NCBI RefSeq assembly: GCF_000684975.1
Contig: NZ_BAXZ01000006.1
Coordinates: 124,001 to 188,000, forward strand
Source: Paraburkholderia acidipaludis NBRC 101816
Lineage (GTDB): Bacteria > Pseudomonadota > Gammaproteobacteria > Burkholderiales > Burkholderiaceae
DNA length: 64,000 nt
Direction: 5' to 3'
Shown here: positions 27,401-35,391 of the stretch, piece by piece
How positions within the stretch are numbered: the first letter of the stretch is position 1
Layout of the letters: the number at the start of each line of letters is the position of its first letter
Notes under the pieces: generated by a model
Databases searched by the model: none
Seen by the model: the letters and a program-made list of their open reading frames with translations, nothing else
What the model was told of the DNA's origin: nothing
Made by a program: the position numbers and the translations under genes

Positions 27401-27424
27401 CACTTCATCAGCGGAACCCGGGCC

Positions 27425-28354
27425 ATGCAACGCAAATTCGACGACCTGCTGCTCGGCAGCATCGAACTCTTCTGTCTCGCGGCGGAGCAGGGCAGCTTCA
27501 CGCTGGCGGCCAACGCGGCGAGCGTCACGCCCGCCGCGGTGAGCCGGTCGGTGGCGAGGCTCGAAGAGCGCCTTGGCGTGCGGCTCTTCGTGCGGACCAC
27601 GAGGCAGATTCGTCTGACCGATTCGGGTCAGCGCTACTTCGAGCAATGCCGGGCGGCACTCGCGCAGCTCGTGGACGCCGAGCGCGAAGCGACGGGGCAG
27701 CAGAGCACGCCCGCCGGCGTGCTCAGAATCAGCATGCCGACGCCTTACGGGCACTATCGCGTCCTGCCGCTCCTGCCGGCTTTTCGTGAACTCTATCCGC
27801 AGGTGCAGGTGGAAGCGCATCTGAGCAATCGCAACATCGACTTTGCCGACCAGGGCTACGACCTCGCGATACGAGGGCGCGCTCCCGAGGACTCGAGCCT
27901 GATCGCGCGCAAGCTGGAGGACGCCGAGCTGGCCGTGGTGGCGTCGCCCGCCTATCTGCGGCGCGCGGGCGTGCCGGAGTCCGTCGAAGCCCTGCAGGCG
28001 CACGAATGCATTCAGTTCGAGCGGCCGAGCAGCGGGCGCAACATTCCGTGGACGTTCGAGAATGCCTCCGGGGAAACCGACGTCGTGACGCACGGCGGCT
28101 ACGGCACGTCGGGCGACGTGCTGGCGGGCGTTACGCTCGCGAGGAGCGGCGCCGGGCTGTTTCAGACCTACCGCTTCATCCTCGAGGAGGATCTGCGCGA
28201 AGGGCGGCTCGTGGAGGTCTTGAGCGACTGCGGCCGCTGCACGCGGCCGTTCATCCTGCTGTATCCGCACGGCCGTTATCTGTCGTCGCGCGTGCGGGTG
28301 TTCGTGGACTTTCTCGTCGAGCATCTGGCGCAGCCGGCTCGCAAGCGAGCTTGA
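27425..28354 (+). CDS. LysR-family transcriptional regulator
   Basis: A 309-aa LysR protein of the group with 'LAAEQGSFTLAANAASVTPA' and 'AVSRSVARLEERLGVRLFVR' in the HTH and the usual effector domain. It follows the nitronate monooxygenase gene closely, suggesting co-transcription and perhaps autoregulation. Its inducer cannot be read from sequence. Confidence 0.9.
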   Translation: MQRKFDDLLLGSIELFCLAAEQGSFTLAANAASVTPAAVSRSVARLEERLGVRLFVRTTRQIRLTDSGQRYFEQCRAALAQLVDAEREATGQQSTPAGVLRISMPTPYGHYRVLPLLPAFRELYPQVQVEAHLSNRNIDFADQGYDLAIRGRAPEDSSLIARKLEDAELAVVASPAYLRRAGVPESVEALQAHECIQFERPSSGRNIPWTFENASGETDVVTHGGYGTSGDVLAGVTLARSGAGLFQTYRFILEEDLREGRLVEVLSDCGRCTRPFILLYPHGRYLSSRVRVFVDFLVEHLAQPARKRA

Positions 28355-28547
28355 CAGGCGCTTCGTATTCCTGATCGAAGAATCGCATCGACGACATCGC
28401 TCATTTTGCCCCCGCGGCCCATCGCTGCCGGGGCCGTTTTTGTAAGCGCAGTTTTCCGTCCCACGTGCGGATACACGGCGTTTCGCCACAGCCGTTATCC
28501 GTGCTCTACCGGGTTTGATGCGATGAATCTCGCGGCTTCTTATCACC

Positions 28548-28826
28548 ATGCTGGCGCAGCAGCCGCGGCGCTTTAACGAGCTGAAACGCCTCATTGGCGG
28601 AATTTCCCAGCAAATGCTGACCCCCACGTTGAAAGCCCCGGAGCGCGACGGGATGGTGACGCGAACCGTCTATCCGACTGTCCCGCCGCAAGTCGAGTAC
28701 GCGCTGACCGAGCTTGGCGGGTCACTCTCCTTGCCGCTGATGCGGCTTGCAACGTGGGCGGTGAATCATCTCGACCAGATCGAAACGCAACGAGCCCTGC
28801 ACGATCGCGAAGCGGACCAGGCGTAG
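28548..28826 (+). pseudogene. truncated HxlR-family regulator
   Basis: Ninety-two codons match the HxlR winged-helix core: 'RRFNELKRLIGGISQQMLTP' then 'ERDGMVTRTVYPTVPPQVEY'. The family normally begins about 25 residues earlier with a 'CP...DVLDRIGDKW' segment. That is missing here: the in-frame upstream sequence meets TGA at 28524 after a few matching residues, and the residual similarity is in another frame. It is probably a decayed copy, although a short product from ATG 28548 remains possible. Confidence 0.7.
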
Positions 28827-28905
28827 ATCATGGCGCGTTTCCGACCTTCGCGGACGCTGGCCTGAGTGCCAGCCCAAAGCGGACCTGAGCTTCGTTCGGC
28901 AATCT

Positions 28906-29976
28906 TCAGACGCACTCGTACCAACTCTTCGAGCGGTTGACGATGCGCACGACGAGCAGCATGACCGGCACCTCGATCAGCACGCCCACGACCGTTGCCA
29001 GCGCGGCGCCCGAGTCGAAACCGAACAGACCGATTGCCGTGGCGACGGCCAGCTCAAAGAAGTTCGACGCCCCAATCAACGCAGACGGACAGGCGATATT
29101 GTGCTTTTCGCCGACCGCACGATTGAGCCAGTACGCGAGCGCCGAATTGAAGAACACCTGAATCAGGATCGGCACGGCGAGCAGCACGATGACTAGCGGC
29201 TGCTTCAGGATGGCTTCACCCTGGAAGGCGAACAGCAGCACCAGCGTCGCGAGCAGCGCCGTGATCGACCAGGGACCGATCTTCGCCATGACCGCCTCGA
29301 ACGCCGCCTCTCCGCCGGCGAGCAGCACCTTGCGCAGGATCTGCGCGAGGATCACGGGAATGACGATGTAAAGCACGACCGACGTGAACAGCGTTGCCCA
29401 CGGCACCGTGATCGCCGAGATGCCCAGCAGCAGGCCGACGAGCGGCGCAAACGCGACCACCATGATGCTGTCGTTGAGTGCAACCTGCGAGAGCGTGAAC
29501 AGCGGGTCGCCGCCAGTCAGGCGGCTCCACACGAACACCATCGCCGTGCAGGGCGCGGCGGCCAGCAGGATCAGCCCGGCCACATAGCTGCCGAGCTGCG
29601 CCGCGGGCAACATCGGCGCGAACAGCTGCTTGATGAAGAGCCACGCGAGGAACGCCATCGTGAACGGCTTGACCAGCCAGTTGACGACGAGCGTGACGCC
29701 AATGCCCTTAATGTGCTGACGCACTTCATGCAGCGAGCCGAAGTCGACCTTGACGAGCATCGGGATGATCATCACCCAGATCAGCAAACCGACCGGCAGA
29801 TTGACGTGCGCGTATTCCATCCCGCCAATCGCCTGGAATACGCCCGGCAGAACCTGGCCGAGCAGGATGCCCGCAACAATGCAAAGCGCGACCCAGACGG
29901 TCAGGTATCGTTCGAAGAAGCTGATGGCCGGTTTCGATGCAGTCCTGCGCGAAGCCGCGACGTTGGGGGTGTTCAT
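28906..29976 (-). CDS. acr3: arsenite efflux transporter, ACR3 family
   Basis: A 356-aa inner-membrane protein with about ten transmembrane helices. The conserved cysteine of ACR3 pumps is in 'AAAPCTAMVFVWSRLTGGDP', and 'ALNDSIMVVAFAPLVGLLLG' follows as in the family. It exports arsenite produced by ArsC or by ArsI. It is the last gene of the minus-strand operon arsR-arsI-arsC-acr3, with 23 bases between it and arsC. Confidence 0.93.
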   Translation of the reverse strand: MNTPNVAASRRTASKPAISFFERYLTVWVALCIVAGILLGQVLPGVFQAIGGMEYAHVNLPVGLLIWVMIIPMLVKVDFGSLHEVRQHIKGIGVTLVVNWLVKPFTMAFLAWLFIKQLFAPMLPAAQLGSYVAGLILLAAAPCTAMVFVWSRLTGGDPLFTLSQVALNDSIMVVAFAPLVGLLLGISAITVPWATLFTSVVLYIVIPVILAQILRKVLLAGGEAAFEAVMAKIGPWSITALLATLVLLFAFQGEAILKQPLVIVLLAVPILIQVFFNSALAYWLNRAVGEKHNIACPSALIGASNFFELAVATAIGLFGFDSGAALATVVGVLIEVPVMLLVVRIVNRSKSWYECV

Positions 29977-29999
29977 TGCACAACTCGAAGGGGAAAAGG

Positions 30000-30494
30000 T
30001 CAGCTCTGCAGAATGGCGTCGAGTGCCTGCTGAAGCTCGGCATTCTCCAGGCGGTCCAGGGGCAATTCGAGCAGTTGCAGCATGCGATAGCCGATGGCCT
30101 GGCGTGTCAGTTCGAACGCCTGGCGCTTGCCTTCATCGCCGCCCGGTGCGTTCGACGGATCAGCGTAGCCCCAGTGGACCTTGACCGGGCTACCAGGCCA
30201 GAACGGGCATGGTTCGGCGGCCGCGCTGTCGCATACCGTGATGACGATGCGCATAGGCGGCGCGCCGTTCTGCGCGAATTCATCCCAGCTCTTGCTGCGA
30301 TAGCCTTCCGTATCGATACCCGCGTTCGTCAACGCTTCGAGCGCGAACGGATTGATGCGGCCACCGGGCGCGCTGCCGGCGCTGAACGCGCGGACGTCCT
30401 TGCCGAGCTTGCGTGCCCTGCGGTTCAGCATGGCTTCGGCAAGCACGCTACGTGCAGAATTGTGCGTGCAGAGAATCAGGACGTTGGTGGTCAT
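30000..30494 (-). CDS. arsC: arsenate reductase, low-MW phosphatase fold
   Basis: A 164-aa protein starting 'MTTNVLILCTHNSARS', which contains the C-x5-R phosphate/arsenate loop of the thioredoxin- or glutaredoxin-linked arsenate reductases. 'ITVCDSAAAEPCPFWPG' supplies the further cysteines used in the disulfide relay. It reduces arsenate to arsenite, exported by Acr3. ATG at 30494 lies 23 bases after the arsI stop. Confidence 0.92.
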   Translation of the reverse strand: MTTNVLILCTHNSARSVLAEAMLNRRARKLGKDVRAFSAGSAPGGRINPFALEALTNAGIDTEGYRSKSWDEFAQNGAPPMRIVITVCDSAAAEPCPFWPGSPVKVHWGYADPSNAPGGDEGKRQAFELTRQAIGYRMLQLLELPLDRLENAELQQALDAILQS

Positions 30495-30517
30495 GGTATC
30501 GTCAGACGCGTTCGCGA

Positions 30518-30994
30518 TCAGCAGCAGGCCGAACCGGTCGATTTCACAGGAATGGCAATGGGCTTGCCGCTTGGCCCGCAGCAGGCAGCCACGCCCGAAG
30601 CAGGGGCTGCCTGCCGGCTTTCGCCGTAGACCGGCGCGGATTCGATGGTATGGTAGTACTCCCAAGCGATTCCTTGCGGGTCAACAATCCAGTGCTTGTC
30701 GCTGCGCGCATAGCAGCAGGTCGTTTCACCCTGGTCGAGCAAGCTCATGTCCGCGGCCTGTGCACGCTGCGCGAGTTCGGCCAGCTCCGCTGTGTCATTC
30801 ACCTGGAAACCCAGGTGGTCGACACCGACCTTCGTACCGCGCGTTGAGATCGCGAAGTTCACGCGAGGATCGTCCAGCATCCACTTTGCGTAATCCGTTT
30901 CGATGCGGGTCGGTGCTGCACCGAACAGCTTCGAATAGAACGCGACATTGGCTGCGATATCGTCAACGTGGACGTGAATGTGAAACCGCTTCAT
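30518..30994 (-). CDS. arsI: ArsI/CadI-type dioxygenase (C-As lyase)
   Basis: A 158-aa vicinal-oxygen-chelate (glyoxalase fold) protein. Metal ligands are expected at the early 'HIHVHV' His, in 'GVDHLGFQV', and at the Glu of 'GIAWEYYHT'. The adjacent cysteine pair in 'GETTCCYARSDKHW' is the organoarsenical-binding signature of ArsI; a Cys-rich C-terminus ends 'STGSACC'. ArsI cleaves the carbon-arsenic bond of trivalent methyl- and aryl-arsenicals. CadI is the older name for this family. Confidence 0.85.
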   Translation of the reverse strand: MKRFHIHVHVDDIAANVAFYSKLFGAAPTRIETDYAKWMLDDPRVNFAISTRGTKVGVDHLGFQVNDTAELAELAQRAQAADMSLLDQGETTCCYARSDKHWIVDPQGIAWEYYHTIESAPVYGESRQAAPASGVAACCGPSGKPIAIPVKSTGSACC

Positions 30995-31006
30995 GGACGT
31001 TCTCCG

Positions 31007-31330
31007 TCAGCATTGGCATGAATCTGTGCCGCGCGCGAGGCAAGCTTGCCCCTGGCAGCAGTTCTCGGTCAGAAAGCCCAGCACCGCGTTCATCTGTCCA
31101 TACGCAGCGCGATAGATCAGGCTGCGCCCGTCGCGCTCCTGCGTGACCAGCCCGGCGTGCATCAACTCCTTCAGATGAAAAGAGAGCGTTGCATTGGGCA
31201 GATCCAGCTGTGTCGCGATGGCGCCGGGCGTCAAGCCGGCCGGTCCGGCGACAACCAGCATCCGGAATACGCGCAGGCGCACTTCGTGGGCAAGCGCCGC
31301 AAGGGCACGGACGATGTTTTTTTCTTCCAT
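31007..31330 (-). CDS. arsR: ArsR-family arsenite-responsive repressor
   Basis: A 107-aa winged-helix repressor beginning 'MEEKNIVRALAALAHEVRLR', with recognition helix 'LDLPNATLSFHLKELMHAG'. The C-terminus holds the thiol cluster 'ENCCQGQACL' and 'CQC', the arrangement of ArsR proteins that bind As(III) outside the DNA-binding helix. A longer frame (to 31420) exists, but the operator and promoter occupy that stretch. It is the first gene of the operon. Confidence 0.9.
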   Translation of the reverse strand: MEEKNIVRALAALAHEVRLRVFRMLVVAGPAGLTPGAIATQLDLPNATLSFHLKELMHAGLVTQERDGRSLIYRAAYGQMNAVLGFLTENCCQGQACLARGTDSCQC

Positions 31331-31365
31331 ATTTCCAATATATTCGAAATTAAGAGTGAATTCAA
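31331..31365 (-). promoter_or_regulatory. arsR promoter overlapping a palindromic operator
   Basis: Minus-strand TTGAAT (31360-31365), 17 bases, TATATT (31337-31342). The -10 box lies inside a 20-bp near-perfect palindrome, ATTTCCAATATATTCGAAAT (31331-31350, one mismatched pair), the likely ArsR site. Transcription would start about at the arsR ATG (31330), implying a leaderless or nearly leaderless message. Confidence 0.65.
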
Positions 31366-31442
31366 GGGATTGACGAAGTGCGCGACGATCCGACGACCGA
31401 CAGGCAGGCATCGGTCGCACTTCCGCCGAGGAGGTTAATAAC

Positions 31443-31484
31443 TGTAGTTACAACAATCTCTTGCAAGCTTTTTTTGTAACTACA
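31443..31484. promoter_or_regulatory. inverted-repeat operator upstream of brnTA remnant
   Basis: TGTAGTTACAA (31443-31453) and TTGTAACTACA (31474-31484) are perfect 11-bp arms 20 bases apart, ending 8 bases before the BrnT-like start. BrnA antitoxins repress their own operon through such sites. Confidence 0.6.
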
Positions 31485-31492
31485 ATAAATCG

Positions 31493-31675
31493 ATGAAAAC
31501 GACCTGCGACTCGGCCAAGAGCGAAGCCAACCAACGCAAGCATGGCGTGTCTCTGCCCCTCGCGGAAGCCGTCGTGTTCACGCAGCGCGGCGAAACTTTT
31601 CCAGTTATCAGTCTGCGCAAGGCCAACAACCGGGAGATAGACAGCGATGAGCAAGCCACACAAATTGATCCGTAA
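31493..31675 (+). pseudogene. BrnT toxin with internal deletion
   Basis: Sixty codons. The start ('CDSAKSEANQRKHGVSLPLA') matches the BrnT N-terminus and the end ('QRGETFPVISLRKANNREID') matches its last strand. About 25-30 residues between them, normally containing much of the RNase-fold sheet and active-site residues, are absent. The family is usually about 90 aa; the intact BrnT at 37284-37562 shows the missing part. The reading frame is preserved, so a short non-toxic peptide could still be made. Confidence 0.75.
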
Positions 31676-31922
31676 CACACCGGAAGAGGAAGCCGCGATT
31701 GCTCGCGGAATCGCGAATGACCCCGACACGTTCGTGCCGACCGACGAGCAGTTTGCGCAGATGAAGCGGCGCGGCGGTCGGCCGAAACTCGCCAATCCGA
31801 AAGTTGCAGTTACGGTGCGGTACGACGCCGATATCGTCGAGAGCTTCAAGGCCAGCGGGGAAGGGTGGCAAACGCGCATGAACAACGCCCTGCGGGAATG
31901 GCTGTCGACGCACCACGCCTAA
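31647..31922 (+). CDS. brnA: BrnA-family antitoxin
   Basis: A 91-aa protein with the BrnA layout: acidic N-terminal toxin-wrapping segment ('NTPEEEAAIARGIANDPDTF') and a C-terminal ribbon-helix-helix ('KVAVTVRYDADIVESFKASG', 'GWQTRMNNALREWL'). It overlaps the end of the deleted BrnT gene by 29 bases, the usual brnTA arrangement. It should still repress its operator. With its own toxin broken it is effectively an orphan antitoxin, and it may cross-react with the prophage BrnT. Confidence 0.85.
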   Translation: MSKPHKLIRNTPEEEAAIARGIANDPDTFVPTDEQFAQMKRRGGRPKLANPKVAVTVRYDADIVESFKASGEGWQTRMNNALREWLSTHHA

Positions 31923-31961
31923 GCGCCGGCCAAACCGGCACGCATTTCCATATTTCCAGAA

Positions 31962-31984
31962 GGGCCGTTGAGCGGCCCGTTTTC
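31962..31984 (+). terminator. terminator after brnA
   Basis: GGGCCG-ttgag-CGGCCC stem-loop followed by GTTTTCGTTT. Confidence 0.7.
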
Positions 31985-32063
31985 GTTTGGCTTGTTCAAA
32001 CTAGTTCCTATTATTTTACATAAGATAAAGATTAATCTTCGTAGAGGCTAACTTTAGCTGGCG

Positions 32064-32393
32064 TTACACCTGTGGGAGCCAAGTCCCACAAGCGTTAGCG
32101 GGTAGCGCCAGCAACCGAAAACCCTTGGAAAAAATTTCCAAAGCGTGCATCCAAACGCCACGCGTTTCGGCATCTTTCGCGCTCTCAACGCGCGCGGAAG
32201 CGATCACTTCCAACGGATCACTCCCGAGAATCTCGGCGACGCGGATCGCCGTCTTTTCATCAAAAACCGACTGCTGATTCCGGTACTTGCTTACCGCACC
32301 GCGCGTCACATTCAGCGCCTTGGCAGCGGCGTAATCGGAGGGCAGGTCGAGGCGGGCTTTCACCGCGTCGAGCCATTCGACTGTCGTTTTCAT
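32064..32393 (-). CDS. phage repressor-like HTH protein (DUF3693-like)
   Basis: A 109-aa protein starting 'MKTTVEWLDAVKARLDLPSD', with a helix-turn-helix 'DYAAAKALNVTRGAVSKYRN' and a following 'FDEKTAIRVAEILGSDPLEV'. This pattern occurs in small regulators of phages and prophages. The C-terminus is unlike a normal CI dimerisation domain. It faces the early promoter at 32493-32519, where TGATACGTATCA could be its operator, so it is the best candidate for the lysogeny regulator. Its last codons overlap a hairpin-rich sequence at about 32057-32120. Confidence 0.7.
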   Translation of the reverse strand: MKTTVEWLDAVKARLDLPSDYAAAKALNVTRGAVSKYRNQQSVFDEKTAIRVAEILGSDPLEVIASARVESAKDAETRGVWMHALEIFSKGFRLLALPANACGTWLPQV

Positions 32394-32476
32394 AGACAAC
32401 CCCTTGTAAATCAAAGTGAATCAACCCGGCGTCAAAGGTACTGCGACGCTTCATTTGATGCAACAGTCTCCATGAG

Positions 32477-32519
32477 TGATACGTATCAGTCATTGACACG
32501 TTTCCGTAACTGATACTAT
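32477..32519 (+). promoter_or_regulatory. rightward early phage promoter and operator
   Basis: TGATACGTATCA (32477-32488) is a perfect 12-bp palindrome, and a further half-site CTGATAC follows at 32510-32516. TTGACA (32493-32498) with TACTAT (32514-32519, 15-base spacer) reads rightward. The layout fits a repressor-controlled promoter for the replication genes. Confidence 0.5.
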
Positions 32520-32639
32520 TCTTCGGCCTGTCGCCCCGGCAACTGGTCTCCAACCCCGCCAGTGCTGGATTTGCTACCCGGCCGCTGGGGCGATGTTTCT
32601 TAAAAACGTTGCTCTCGGGGTTGACAAGGGGAAAGCAAA

Positions 32640-33230
32640 ATGCAAGTTTTGCCGCAACATATCGTTACAGGTCTCACCGATTCGCAACGTGTAGGCGGCT
32701 CAAAGCGGGGCCAAAACAGCGCCGATGTCGCTGTGCGTGCCTCAGTCCTCACCGAAGATGCTATCGAAGCCGTCGGCGGTTTCGCCCGGGACGAGGCAAT
32801 CGGTCAGGCCGAGCGCGGTGAGAAAGTTGCAGCACTCAACGTACTCGCCCAAACCGTACGTGGTGATGGTCCGGTAGATCTCCCACAAGTCGTTGCGTAC
32901 ACCAATGACCATCGCCGCGCCATCAATCGGGCTACGTGGCGGGCGGCTCGCGAGAAAAGCGCTAATAGCTTCATCGTCTATTCCGGCTTCAACGCCGGCG
33001 TGAAGGGTCGAGTTCATACGATTCTTTGTTTGATAGCGGAACCACGAGTATGGGGCAGACTCCTTCGCTCCCCGCGTCAAACGTGGCGCTATGCGGCCAA
33101 ATACAGCCGCGCGACATGCCGCATCCATCCGTCCTCCCTCGGCGGCTTCACTATCGAAGGTCCGTTCAACCGCCGCCCGTCGCGCATCGCTCGCGCGCTC
33201 GATCGCTTTTTCTACTGGCTCGGCGCGTAA
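32640..33230 (+). CDS. possible early phage protein (196 aa), doubtful
   Basis: This frame has an excellent ribosome-binding site (AAGGGGA about 8 bases before ATG 32640) and ends 5 bases before the next gene. The last 27 residues ('FTIEGPFNRRPSRIARALDR' and on) read like a true protein. The middle (about 32742-33017) lies antisense to a frame that looks more protein-like, and its own composition there is poor. Either a fusion, a short gene with an unclear stop, or only the end is genuine. Confidence 0.4.
   Translation: MQVLPQHIVTGLTDSQRVGGSKRGQNSADVAVRASVLTEDAIEAVGGFARDEAIGQAERGEKVAALNVLAQTVRGDGPVDLPQVVAYTNDHRRAINRATWRAAREKSANSFIVYSGFNAGVKGRVHTILCLIAEPRVWGRLLRSPRQTWRYAAKYSRATCRIHPSSLGGFTIEGPFNRRPSRIARALDRFFYWLGA
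32742..33017 (-). CDS. possible small phage protein on the opposite strand (91 aa)
   Basis: A 91-aa acidic frame starting 'MNSTLHAGVEAGIDDEAISA' with balanced amino acid use and GC-rich third positions, which favours real coding. It lacks a strong Shine-Dalgarno. It is fully overlapped by the plus-strand frame 32640-33230, and both cannot easily be real over their full length. No family recognised. Confidence 0.45.
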   Translation of the reverse strand: MNSTLHAGVEAGIDDEAISAFLASRPPRSPIDGAAMVIGVRNDLWEIYRTITTYGLGEYVECCNFLTALGLTDCLVPGETADGFDSIFGED

Positions 33231-33235
33231 CCGCT

Positions 33236-33520
33236 ATGCGCACATCAACCGCTTTCGGGGAAATCGGATATCGAGTGGAAGATGGCGATATCGGCTATGC
33301 GGGCGATACGCACCTGTCGTTCAAGGCGCAGGCCGCGCCGAGCGTCGCACATATCCGCGCAACGGCACGAGGCGACGCCGAGCTCTCCCGTATCAAATCC
33401 ATTCTCACTACGGCAAAGGCAACGCACGGCGCGGGGCAAAGCCCGACGCCGCGCCACATGAACGTGACGCCTGAAGCCTATTGGGCTGCGATCTCTCGCA
33501 CCGTGCGGGGCTTCGCGTAA
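33236..33520 (+). CDS. hypothetical early phage protein (94 aa)
   Basis: A 94-aa protein starting 'MRTSTAFGEIGYRVEDGDIG' with no known motif. Its stop overlaps the start of the replication gene (TAATG at 33518-33522), which argues for translational coupling with it. The C-terminal 'HMNVTPEAYWAAISRTVRGF' looks helical. Small uncharacterised proteins just upstream of the P2 A gene are common; function not inferable. Confidence 0.7.
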   Translation: MRTSTAFGEIGYRVEDGDIGYAGDTHLSFKAQAAPSVAHIRATARGDAELSRIKSILTTAKATHGAGQSPTPRHMNVTPEAYWAAISRTVRGFA

Positions 33521-35391
33521 TGCATGGCACCAACGACGTATGGGCCGCCGGGCTCGTCGCGCCGTTTCCGCGTCGCTGGCAGGCGAACATGATGCGCGAG
33601 TGGGATCGCCGCCGCTCGACATTCAACCCGAAGATGGTCACAGCGGAGAACGACGCGCAACGCTTTGCCAATGTTGGACTCCGCGAGACTGTCGCGGCGC
33701 TCGCCGGCCATGCCGTTAGCGATGAGTTGCCGCTCGATGCACTCGACCATGACGTGATCGCGCACGCACAGGCGTGCGCCGAACAGGCTCGCGTGCGTCT
33801 ACTTACGCTTGAGGCGTGGCAGGAAGCAGGGCGCTGCGCAACGCGGGCCGCCGGTGTCTCGGCGCTTGAGCTCGCCGACGTGGAAGTGCTGGAAGCGCGC
33901 GCGATGCTCGCCGACTTCTGCGAATCGCGCGGCGTGCCGCCCGCCACGGGCCGTATCACGGACGAAGGCGCTGTACGCCGCATGATCGCGCCGAAATGGT
34001 GGACGATGCGCATGCGCCGCGCGCACGCGCGCGCCGTTGAGGCGGCCGCGATCGATTTCGGACTCGTGAACCGCTCGCGCGACGTGTACGTGTCCAATGA
34101 AGGCCTCGCTGCGCGCGAAGCGCAGAACACCCGCAATGCGGCGATGCTCGAAAGCACGATCGCGCGCAACCTCGATACCGACCAGGAATTCACGCTGGCC
34201 GAACTCTCGGCAAAGGGGCCGGCCAACAAGGCAATCCGTCGCGCCGAGCTCATGACGCGCATCGCCGGATTCGAGCGCATCGCGATCGCCTCGGCGCACG
34301 CGGGCCTGTTCCTGACGGTCACATGCCCGTCGAAAATGCACGCCTTCAGGATGGCCGGCACGCGGGCGATTCGCAACCCGCGCTACGACGGCACGAAGCC
34401 CGACGAGGCGCAGGCGTATCTACGCGGCGTATGGGCGCGCATCCGTGCCGCGCTCGCGCGCCGGGATATCGCGCTCTACGGCTTCCGCATCGCCGAGCCG
34501 CAACACGACGGCACGCCGCACTGGCATCTGCTCGTGTTCTATCCGCCGCAGCACGATTCGACCGTCGAGTCGATCGTGCGCCGTTACGCGCTCGAAATGG
34601 ACGGCGACGAAGCGGGCGCACTGGAGAAGCGCTGCGACTTCAAGCGCATGGACGCAGCACTCGGTACGGCCGCTGCCTATATCGCGAAGTACGTCGCAAA
34701 GAATATCGACGGCTACAAGCTCGACAAGGATCTGATCGGAAACGACGCGCTCGAAACGTCTGCGCGCGTGGAAGCGTGGGCCTCGCGCTGGCGCATTCGC
34801 CAGTTCCAGCAAATCGGTGGGGCGCCGGTCACGGTATGGCGCGAGTTGCGCCGTGTTGAATCGGTGCCCGCTGATGCGCCCGCCCACGTACGTGCGGCGC
34901 ACAACGCTGTCAACCGCGTCGCCAAGCTCGAAGGGCGCGACAACGCGTCCGTCGCGTGGGATCACTACGTCAACGCCCAGGGCGGCGTGCATTGCGGCCG
35001 CAACTATCGCGTGCGCCTTGCGACATTCCGTGATGGCTCGCGCACGGCCTACGGCGAGGAATCCGCTGCAAAGCCTGTCGGTGTCGAGTATTTCGAAGTC
35101 GCAAAGGTGCGCGACGTGATCGGCAACTGGATTGACGTACTACCGCGCACGGTCACGGTCGACTCGAAGCGCTACCGGTGGGAAGTTGTGCGCACGGGCT
35201 CGCGCGCGAATGGTTCGGGTGTTGAGCGCGCGCAGCGCGCGCCTCGGACCTGTGTGAATAACTGTACGCGACCGGCCGCAGAGCCGGCATTTGAACACCA
35301 CGGGGCCGCGCCACTCGATCCAGATTTCGACGGCGCGGCCCAGAATTTCGCCGGCGGCGGCGCAATTCGTACTGACCGGAGACCGGAATGA
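33520..35391 (+). CDS. P2 gpA-type replication initiation endonuclease (HUH)
   Basis: A 623-aa protein. The rolling-circle HUH motif is 'GTPHWHLLVFYPP' (about residue 330), preceded by 'LFLTVTCPSKMHAF' (motif 1). The catalytic tyrosine motif is 'TAAAYIAKYVAKNIDGYKLD' (about residue 390), with two tyrosines four residues apart as in P2 gpA. It nicks the phage origin and starts single-strand displacement replication. ATG 33520 overlaps the previous stop; the longer frame from 33481 would run through that gene. The origin is probably within or just after this gene, as in P2. Confidence 0.9.
   Translation: MHGTNDVWAAGLVAPFPRRWQANMMREWDRRRSTFNPKMVTAENDAQRFANVGLRETVAALAGHAVSDELPLDALDHDVIAHAQACAEQARVRLLTLEAWQEAGRCATRAAGVSALELADVEVLEARAMLADFCESRGVPPATGRITDEGAVRRMIAPKWWTMRMRRAHARAVEAAAIDFGLVNRSRDVYVSNEGLAAREAQNTRNAAMLESTIARNLDTDQEFTLAELSAKGPANKAIRRAELMTRIAGFERIAIASAHAGLFLTVTCPSKMHAFRMAGTRAIRNPRYDGTKPDEAQAYLRGVWARIRAALARRDIALYGFRIAEPQHDGTPHWHLLVFYPPQHDSTVESIVRRYALEMDGDEAGALEKRCDFKRMDAALGTAAAYIAKYVAKNIDGYKLDKDLIGNDALETSARVEAWASRWRIRQFQQIGGAPVTVWRELRRVESVPADAPAHVRAAHNAVNRVAKLEGRDNASVAWDHYVNAQGGVHCGRNYRVRLATFRDGSRTAYGEESAAKPVGVEYFEVAKVRDVIGNWIDVLPRTVTVDSKRYRWEVVRTGSRANGSGVERAQRAPRTCVNNCTRPAAEPAFEHHGAAPLDPDFDGAAQNFAGGGAIRTDRRPE

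Noticed and set aside
32010..32040. dif/Xer integration site
   Set aside because: Only one half-site resembles the consensus and the spacing to the other half does not fit.
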